Shown here in pieces: positions 22,693 to 27,108 of a DNA stretch of 27,108 bases (positions are counted from its first letter, which is position 1; the number at the start of each line of letters is the position of its first letter). The translations under genes were made by a program, and so were the position numbers. Under the pieces are notes generated by a model. That model did not search any database, was not told the origin of the DNA, and worked only from the letters and a program-made list of their open reading frames with translations. The stretch lies in the NCBI GenBank assembly GCA_016839345.1, contig JAEOUL010000122.1, positions 1-27,108 of the forward strand, read 5' to 3'. The stretch is from Candidatus Thorarchaeota archaeon. Lineage in GTDB: Archaea > Asgardarchaeota > Thorarchaeia > Thorarchaeales > Thorarchaeaceae.

Positions 22693-23874
22693 CTACTTGA
22701 TGCAAATCAATTCGGTTTGTGGTTTTGAGAGGAATTCGCATCCTTTTCGTGTAATAAGGATATCCTCTTCAAGACTGACCTGACCGTAGTGTTTGGTCGT
22801 CACAGTGAACTCAAGAGTGAATACATTTCCAACCTCGACTACTCCTAGTGGACTATCACCATATCGTTCCCATTTTGGTCCTAGTAGAGTGCCTCCATCA
22901 TGGGTGAATCGACCAATCTGATGACCTAAAGCATGCTGATATTCCTCATATCCCGCAGCCTTAACAAAATCACGAACAACTGCATCAACCTCATATCCAA
23001 CTGCACCCGGTCTAACAAACTCAGCTGCAGCCTGAATACCATCTCTGACTGTTTCGAATGCTTCCTGCACCTCAGAGGGAACATCTTTCTTCTGTCCGAA
23101 GAAGAACATCCTTTGAATATCCGAGCAGTATTCATTGTATTTTACACCAAAATCGAAGTGGAGGAGATGACCATTCTTCGTCCTATTCTCAGTGGGACCT
23201 GCATGTCCAAACTGTTTGGTTGGACCTGCATCAACAGCTGGACAATTAGCCTCCTCCCAAGCACTTGTGACTCCAAATTCCTTCATTGATTGATGGAAAA
23301 AGTCATAGACCTCAATCTCCGTCATCCCAACCTTAACGAACTTCTTAGCTCTTTCAAAGACTTTCTCGGTTATCTCGACTGCACTAAGTATTCTTGAAAC
23401 CTCTTCTGTAGTCTTCCGGCCTCGAAGCTTCTGTATGAAGTTCTCTGCAGATATCAAACGACCAGAATATGGAGTGTTTTTTAGATAGTCTTGAAGCAGC
23501 ATGTGCATCCCCACGCTAAGACCGTCTGCAGCAACATCATTCACACTATAATTGATGGCAATCTTCTGTGGATCTATTCGAGATAGTTGTTTGACCAACT
23601 CATCTCTAATGCTAGTTGTATATGGGATGATAGTATCATAGATATCCTTGGCAGACACACCATCTTTGTCGAAGTTACCAACAATAGCAAGCTTCTCGTC
23701 TTCAGTAAATATTAATGCAGACTGCCAAACGAGCTCTCCTCCAAAGATGAGTTCAAGAACTGGGTCTGCCATTTGCGAGGTTTCTCTTATCCAGATGAGC
23801 CATGCATCTATATCAAGTTCTTTGAGTAGTTCACACGCTTGTTTTACCTTCGATTTCTCCAATTCATACGTCAT
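22693..23874 (-). CDS. M24 metallopeptidase, Xaa-Pro aminopeptidase/dipeptidase-like
   Basis: A 393-residue creatinase-type peptidase that probably releases residues next to proline from short peptides in the cytoplasm. Residues 1-150 form the creatinase N-terminal domain. The pita-bread catalytic domain carries the five expected metal ligands, numbered from the chosen start: Asp241 (HFDFGV), Asp252 (CSDIQRMF), His318 (ALGHQIG), Glu355 (VFTLEFTV) and Glu370 (LEEDILIT). The ATG at 23874 is preferred over the in-frame ATG at 23955: it lies one base after the stop of the alcohol dehydrogenase gene, with GGTGAT just upstream, and the longer version would overlap that gene by about 80 bases. The two are therefore translationally linked. 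Prolidase versus aminopeptidase P cannot be told apart here. Confidence 0.9.
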   Translation of the reverse strand: MTYELEKSKVKQACELLKELDIDAWLIWIRETSQMADPVLELIFGGELVWQSALIFTEDEKLAIVGNFDKDGVSAKDIYDTIIPYTTSIRDELVKQLSRIDPQKIAINYSVNDVAADGLSVGMHMLLQDYLKNTPYSGRLISAENFIQKLRGRKTTEEVSRILSAVEITEKVFERAKKFVKVGMTEIEVYDFFHQSMKEFGVTSAWEEANCPAVDAGPTKQFGHAGPTENRTKNGHLLHFDFGVKYNEYCSDIQRMFFFGQKKDVPSEVQEAFETVRDGIQAAAEFVRPGAVGYEVDAVVRDFVKAAGYEEYQHALGHQIGRFTHDGGTLLGPKWERYGDSPLGVVEVGNVFTLEFTVTTKHYGQVSLEEDILITRKGCEFLSKPQTELICIK

Positions 23875-23875
23875 T

Positions 23876-24988
23876 TCAATCACCATGAGGTTGAATGACT
23901 GCCTTGAGTGAAATCTGCTTCTCTTGTGTTTCGAGGGCTTTCTGAGAGTCATCAAGAGAGAATCTATGTGTGACTAGATCCTCGAATGGAAATCTGTCAT
24001 AATTGTCACCAATAGTCTTTATTCCTTTATAGACATGGAGAGTTCTAGAACCCCAGACTGTCTTTATGTCCAGATGCTTCTTATTCATCAAGTGTGTATT
24101 AATCTCGGTTGTTCCATGGTCTGTATATTGACCACAGATTGTGTAACTTCCGCCTTCTCGAACGAGTTCTATTCCTTCTGGAATTGCGTGGGGGTTACCA
24201 GTTGCTTCATATACAATGTCCGGACCATGACCTCCCGATATCTCTTTCAATTTGTCTTTTCGTTCGTCCAAGGTTGTTTCTCCGATGTTGAGAACATCTG
24301 TCACTCCAAACTTCTTAGCCATCTCAAGACGGTTCTTTGCTTTGTCTAACACGGTGACAGTCGAGGCGCCACTTATACTAGCAAGAACTGCAATCATAAG
24401 GCCTACTGGTCCAGCTCCCTGAATAGCAACATCAAGACCCCAAGTCATGGGACTCCTTAGAATGGTGTGCACAGCAGTGGGCATCGCGCACCCCACAGCA
24501 CTAGCTCCATCAAAGCTGACATGATCAGGTAGCTTGATAATATGGGTGCCTGGAGAGAGGTATAGATATTCACTGTAACCTCCAATCAATCGCGGAAATT
24601 TCGTCGAATCCATAGTAATTCCATAGATTTTTCGATTCACACACTTTGTTGGAGCATCAGCTATGAGGCAATAATAACATGAGAAGCACGTCTGGGTAAC
24701 ATCATGGAAACCAACACGATCTCCAACCTTCAGTTCATTCCTGTCTAGGTCGTAGATTGGCTTTGGACCTATAGAATCAATTGTTCCAACTACCTCGTGT
24801 CCAAGAATCAGGGGGTAAGGAACGCCTGCAAGTTTTCCATGCCAGAGGTGTACATCAGTACCACAAACACCAGCAGTGGCAACTTTCATTAGAGCAGCTC
24901 CAGGCTCTAATTTTGGAATATCATATTCTTCAATTTTCAATGATGCACTAGGTTTTTCGACAACAGCAGCACGACTAGTCTTTGCCAT
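23876..24988 (-). CDS. Zinc-dependent medium-chain alcohol dehydrogenase
   Basis: A 370-residue MDR-family dehydrogenase that oxidises an alcohol or polyol, or reduces the matching carbonyl, with NAD(P). Catalytic zinc ligands are Cys42 (AGVCGTDVH), His64 and Glu65 (LGHEVVG). The structural zinc site is Cys101, 104, 107 and 116. The Rossmann fold begins with AIQGAGPVGLMIAVLAS; the downstream VTVLDKAKNRLEM contains an Asp at the end of strand two, which favours NAD. The CGTD-x-H pattern is shared with threonine and sorbitol dehydrogenases, but the substrate is unclear. A TATA box about 21 bases before the ATG suggests a leaderless mRNA. The peptidase gene follows one base after its stop, though no metabolic link between the two is obvious. 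Confidence 0.9.
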   Translation of the reverse strand: MAKTSRAAVVEKPSASLKIEEYDIPKLEPGAALMKVATAGVCGTDVHLWHGKLAGVPYPLILGHEVVGTIDSIGPKPIYDLDRNELKVGDRVGFHDVTQTCFSCYYCLIADAPTKCVNRKIYGITMDSTKFPRLIGGYSEYLYLSPGTHIIKLPDHVSFDGASAVGCAMPTAVHTILRSPMTWGLDVAIQGAGPVGLMIAVLASISGASTVTVLDKAKNRLEMAKKFGVTDVLNIGETTLDERKDKLKEISGGHGPDIVYEATGNPHAIPEGIELVREGGSYTICGQYTDHGTTEINTHLMNKKHLDIKTVWGSRTLHVYKGIKTIGDNYDRFPFEDLVTHRFSLDDSQKALETQEKQISLKAVIQPHGD

Positions 24989-25004
24989 ATCATCAAGTCC
25001 AGCG

Positions 25005-25014
25005 TATTATAATC
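25005..25014 (-). promoter_or_regulatory. TATA box of the alcohol dehydrogenase gene
   Basis: On the minus strand the sequence reads GATTATAATA, centred about 21 bases before the ATG at 24988. This spacing fits a leaderless or nearly leaderless transcript, and no ribosome binding site is seen. Confidence 0.5.
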
Positions 25015-25072
25015 GGTAATTACACAAACTCAGATTTAAACGAGTCCGAATAAGCGTGGTTGGATAATCAAA

Positions 25073-25080
25073 CTTATAAG
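25073..25080 (+). promoter_or_regulatory. TATA box of the sulfur-relay operon
   Basis: CTTATAAG is centred 26 bases before the GTG at 25103. This fits transcription starting at the start codon of the TusA-like gene, and no Shine-Dalgarno sequence precedes that GTG. Confidence 0.55.
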
Positions 25081-25102
25081 AATCAGTTAACAATCGTTAG
25101 TT

Positions 25103-25357
25103 GTGAATTCCGTGTCTGATATGGAACCAGTTGAGAGCCTGGACTGTGTGGGGTTATTCTGTCCGCAACCACTTTTCCAGACCAGAGAAGCAATAGATGG
25201 GTTGAAACCCGGCGAGATACTCGAGATGCTGTCTGATGATCCAGCTGCAGAGGAGGACATCAAACGATTTGCTAAACGAACGGGCAATACACTATTGCTC
25301 TTCGAACGTCTTGAGGATGGAGTGCAGAGGTTTCTCATTAGGAAGAAGGAGGAATGA
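25103..25357 (+). CDS. tusA: TusA-like sulfur carrier protein
   Basis: An 84-residue TusA/SirA-family protein. It contains the hallmark GLFCPQPLFQTREAI (CPxP, with Cys19 numbered from the GTG) and a typical second half (LKPGEILEMLSDDPAAEEDIKRFAKRTG). TusA proteins carry sulfur as a persulfide on the CPxP cysteine and pass it between desulfurases, DsrE-type proteins and acceptors. GTG 25103 fits the leaderless promoter. ATG 25121 is a possible later start and would not affect the domain. It is first in a tight operon: the DsrE-like gene starts 3 bases after its stop, followed by IscS-like and IscU genes. The context suggests sulfur delivery to iron-sulfur cluster or thio-cofactor assembly. Confidence 0.9.
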   Translation: MNSVSDMEPVESLDCVGLFCPQPLFQTREAIDGLKPGEILEMLSDDPAAEEDIKRFAKRTGNTLLLFERLEDGVQRFLIRKKEE

Positions 25358-25360
25358 TAC

Positions 25361-25714
25361 ATGAGTAGTATACTTTATGTGCAGACAAGTGACGACCCCG
25401 AACGCCAGTATTCTCCATTCGTCCTTGCTCAGAGCGCAAAGGCGATGGATATTGATGCAAAGGTGTACTTCCTAGGACAAGCTTTGAGGGTACTTAAACC
25501 CGGAGCAGCAGAAAAAATCAAGATAGGTAGCTTTCCAAGTCTTCATGAGATAATAAAGAAGACCATTGAGATGGGCATTCCGATTTATGTCTGTGAAGCT
25601 TCCAAGCAGATGTTGGGTTGGGATAAAGTGGAACTTGACCCGGACCTCAAGATTGTTGGAGCTGCAACACTCAATGACCTTGCCCTAGATGCAGACACAA
25701 CAATGTGGTTCTAG
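25361..25714 (+). CDS. DsrE-family sulfur relay protein
   Basis: A 117-residue DsrE/DsrF-like protein. The fold signature is visible: an opening strand (ILYVQTSDDPER), a helix with SPFVLAQSAKAMD, a strand AKVYFLGQAL, then a conserved cysteine at the end of a strand (PIYVCEASKQMLG, Cys78). That Cys corresponds in position to the persulfide-carrying Cys of TusD/DsrE. Such proteins accept sulfur from, or pass it to, TusA. Only this one DsrE-type subunit is encoded here, so it probably forms a homo-oligomer. GGAGG lies about 9 bases upstream of the ATG. It sits between tusA and the IscS-like gene in the same operon. Confidence 0.87.
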   Translation: MSSILYVQTSDDPERQYSPFVLAQSAKAMDIDAKVYFLGQALRVLKPGAAEKIKIGSFPSLHEIIKKTIEMGIPIYVCEASKQMLGWDKVELDPDLKIVGAATLNDLALDADTTMWF

Positions 25715-25732
25715 TTCAAGGTTGATGGCGAA

Positions 25733-26893
25733 ATGAAGCAGGTGTACCTAGACTACCAGAGTGCAAAACCAGTTGACCTTAGAGTAATTGAGGGAATGAA
25801 CAAATATTTCCACGAGGTTTTTGGAAATCCTTCAGCGCTGCATCAGGTTGGAGATGAAGCCACTGATGCGTTAGAGGAGAGTCGCAAAACCATTGCGAAG
25901 TTCATCAACGCAGAGGAGGATGAAATTATCTTCACATCGGGCGCAACAGAAGCAATCAACATGGGAATTATCGGGTATGCCTTGCGCAACAAGAAGAAGG
26001 GCAACCATATCATCATTTCTGAGATTGAGCACATCTCAATTCACAACATAGCCAAGCACTTAGAGAAACAAGGATTCGAGGTTTCAAAGGTTCCAGTGGG
26101 ACAGTATGGTAAGGTGAATCTAAGAAAGCTTGAACGTCGTATCACTGAACAGACTATTTTGATCTCAGTAGGCATGGCAAGCAATGAAATAGGGACTATT
26201 CAACCTATCAATGAGATTGGGAAGTTAGCTGCTGAGAAGGGAATCACTTTTCACACTGATGCAGTAGCAGCACAAGGACTTCTTCCAATTGATGTACGGA
26301 AAGACAACATCAATCTCATGGCTTTGTCCTCAAACGATTTCTATGGACCCAAAGGTGTTGGAATCCTCTATATGCAGAAAAAGTTCAGAGTCAACCCTCT
26401 GATTATCGGTGGAGGACAAGAGCGAGGTCTGAGGTCAGGAAGTGAAGATATTCCAGGAATAGTAGGCATGAAGCTTGCAGTGGATATCATGAAGAAAGAG
26501 ATGAAGCCAGAGGTGAAGCGATTCCAAGGGTATAGGGATCGAATGATCAAACAGGTTCTTGAGGAGGTTCCAGACAGCTATCTCAATGGACACCCAACTG
26601 ATAGACTTGCTAGTAATGCACACTTCAGATTTGATGGGATAGAAGGCGAATCGATTCTGCTCTCTTTGAAGGATAAAGGAATCTCAGTTTCAACCGGTTC
26701 AGCCTGTACATCTAAAACATTGGAACCATCACACACGTTAATAGCGACAGGTCTCTTACATGAAGAGGCTCATGGATCATTACAGCTCACTACTGGAAGA
26801 TTCAATACAGAAGAAGATATAGACCGAGTGTTGAAAGTCGTGCCCCAAGTTGTGTCACGACTGCGAGACCTCTCTCCAATTTACAAGAAGTGA
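25733..26893 (+). CDS. IscS/NifS-like protein lacking the PLP-binding lysine
   Basis: A 386-residue fold-type-I aminotransferase-like protein, closest to cysteine desulfurases. Kept features are TSGATEAIN (68-76), the PLP-stacking His100 (IEHISI), Asn151, Asp176 (FHTDAV), RSGSEDIPGIVGM and the active-site Cys325 (TGSACTSK). The Schiff-base lysine is missing: the usual S-x-H-K-x-YGPKG reads SSNDFYGPKG, so His becomes Asn201 and Lys becomes Asp202. The Gln normally following the PLP Asp is Ala179, and the N-terminal SATTP motif reads SAKP. Archaeoglobus fulgidus IscS is known to have Asp at this site and to be impaired in PLP-dependent desulfurase activity, while still forming a complex with IscU. 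A scaffold or cluster-ligand role is therefore likely. iscU starts 7 bases downstream. Confidence 0.9.
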   Translation: MKQVYLDYQSAKPVDLRVIEGMNKYFHEVFGNPSALHQVGDEATDALEESRKTIAKFINAEEDEIIFTSGATEAINMGIIGYALRNKKKGNHIIISEIEHISIHNIAKHLEKQGFEVSKVPVGQYGKVNLRKLERRITEQTILISVGMASNEIGTIQPINEIGKLAAEKGITFHTDAVAAQGLLPIDVRKDNINLMALSSNDFYGPKGVGILYMQKKFRVNPLIIGGGQERGLRSGSEDIPGIVGMKLAVDIMKKEMKPEVKRFQGYRDRMIKQVLEEVPDSYLNGHPTDRLASNAHFRFDGIEGESILLSLKDKGISVSTGSACTSKTLEPSHTLIATGLLHEEAHGSLQLTTGRFNTEEDIDRVLKVVPQVVSRLRDLSPIYKK

Positions 26894-26900
26894 TTAAAAA

Positions 26901-27108
26901 ATGAAATCAACAAAATACAGCGATAAGGTTCTTGATCATTTCCGTAATCCACGGAATGTTGGCACGCTAGAGGGAGATGACGTTGCTGTTGGAAAAGTAG
27001 GAAATCCCACTTGTGGCGACATTATGGAAGTTTACATACGAATTGATGGCGAAAAGATCATTGACGCCAAATTTAGAACCTTTGGATGTGGTTCAGCAAT
27101 TGCTACGA
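26901..27108 (+). CDS. iscU: IscU/NifU-type iron-sulfur cluster scaffold, N-terminal part
   Basis: The gene begins with ATG at 26901 and runs off the right edge; 69 codons are visible. The sequence YSDKVLDHFRNPRNVG, then VGNPTCGD (Cys38, Asp40), then FGCGSAIA (Cys63) is diagnostic of IscU. The protein assembles [2Fe-2S] or [4Fe-4S] clusters on conserved cysteines and passes them to apoproteins. Two of the three ligand Cys and the Asp that tunes cluster release are seen; the third Cys lies beyond the window. Spacing of 7 bases after the IscS-like stop indicates co-transcription and, by analogy with A. fulgidus, a physical complex. Confidence 0.93.
   Translation, partial: MKSTKYSDKVLDHFRNPRNVGTLEGDDVAVGKVGNPTCGDIMEVYIRIDGEKIIDAKFRTFGCGSAIAT

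Noticed and set aside
23875..23955. N-terminal extension of the M24 peptidase by 27 residues
   Set aside because: It would overlap the alcohol dehydrogenase by about 80 bases, is basic and unlike the family. The ATG at 23874 has GGTGAT and directly follows the upstream stop.
1..27108. CRISPR array, tRNA, rRNA, insertion sequence or prophage
   Set aside because: Gaps between genes were read by eye. None shows regularly spaced repeats, cloverleaf-like elements, transposase frames or phage genes. A covariance-model search could still reveal a small RNA.

Overview
The window looks archaeal. It carries the start of an archaeal-type D-aminoacyl-tRNA deacylase (DTD2), a proteasome alpha subunit, TATA-like boxes 20-30 bases ahead of several start codons (leaderless-type spacing), T-run terminators and GTG/TTG starts. 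It also holds bacterial-looking genes: biosynthetic arginine decarboxylase SpeA, dCache-HAMP receptors, a PAS histidine kinase and a reductive-dehalogenase-like protein. That mix and the moderate GC suggest an anaerobic, mixed-heritage archaeon. An Asgard lineage such as Thorarchaeota fits, but this is inference, because no rRNA or marker set is present.

Layout. 1-3575: dtdA (cut by the window edge) behind a coiled-coil protein on the minus strand, an unrecognised plus-strand protein, then a small winged-helix regulator and an unrecognised 162-residue protein on the minus strand. 3634-7297: a solitary PD-(D/E)XK nuclease, a RimK/MptN-like ATP-grasp ligase overlapping tail to tail with psmA, an NrdG/PflA-like radical SAM activase, and a small Lys-rich protein. 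7310-12894: an orphan PAS-PAS histidine kinase, then a divergent pair made of a cytoplasmic ferredoxin-fused reductive-dehalogenase-like protein and a RACo-type corrinoid-protein activator, followed by a permuted DNA methyltransferase. 12886-22589: a histone-deacetylase-family protein divergent from a long plus-strand run: a beta-propeller/zinc-ribbon/winged-helix protein, a dCache-HAMP-TPR-vWA protein, a dCache-HAMP protein, SpeA and LarE. 22693-24988: an M24 Xaa-Pro-type peptidase directly behind a zinc alcohol dehydrogenase. 25103-27108: a TusA - DsrE - IscS-like - IscU operon, the last gene cut by the window edge.

The three strongest leads are these. (1) A reductive-dehalogenase-like protein and its probable corrinoid reactivase share one divergent promoter. 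The dehalogenase-like protein has no export signal or membrane anchor and carries its own ferredoxin domain. (2) The IscS-like protein has Asp (residue 202) where cysteine desulfurases have the PLP-binding Lys, the same type of substitution known from Archaeoglobus fulgidus IscS, yet it keeps the catalytic Cys and lies between sulfur-relay proteins (TusA, DsrE) and the IscU scaffold. (3) One protein joins an extracellular Cache sensor through HAMP to cytoplasmic TPRs and a vWA domain with an intact MIDAS motif. It is paired with a Cache-HAMP paralogue that has no output domain. Possible regulatory DNA includes a perfect 10-bp inverted repeat flanking the HDAC-gene TATA box, a bidirectional terminator next to an 18-bp palindrome, and a hairpin that covers a ribosome binding site. 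No rRNA, tRNA, CRISPR array or insertion sequence was seen, and no stretch over 300 bases lacks a gene.
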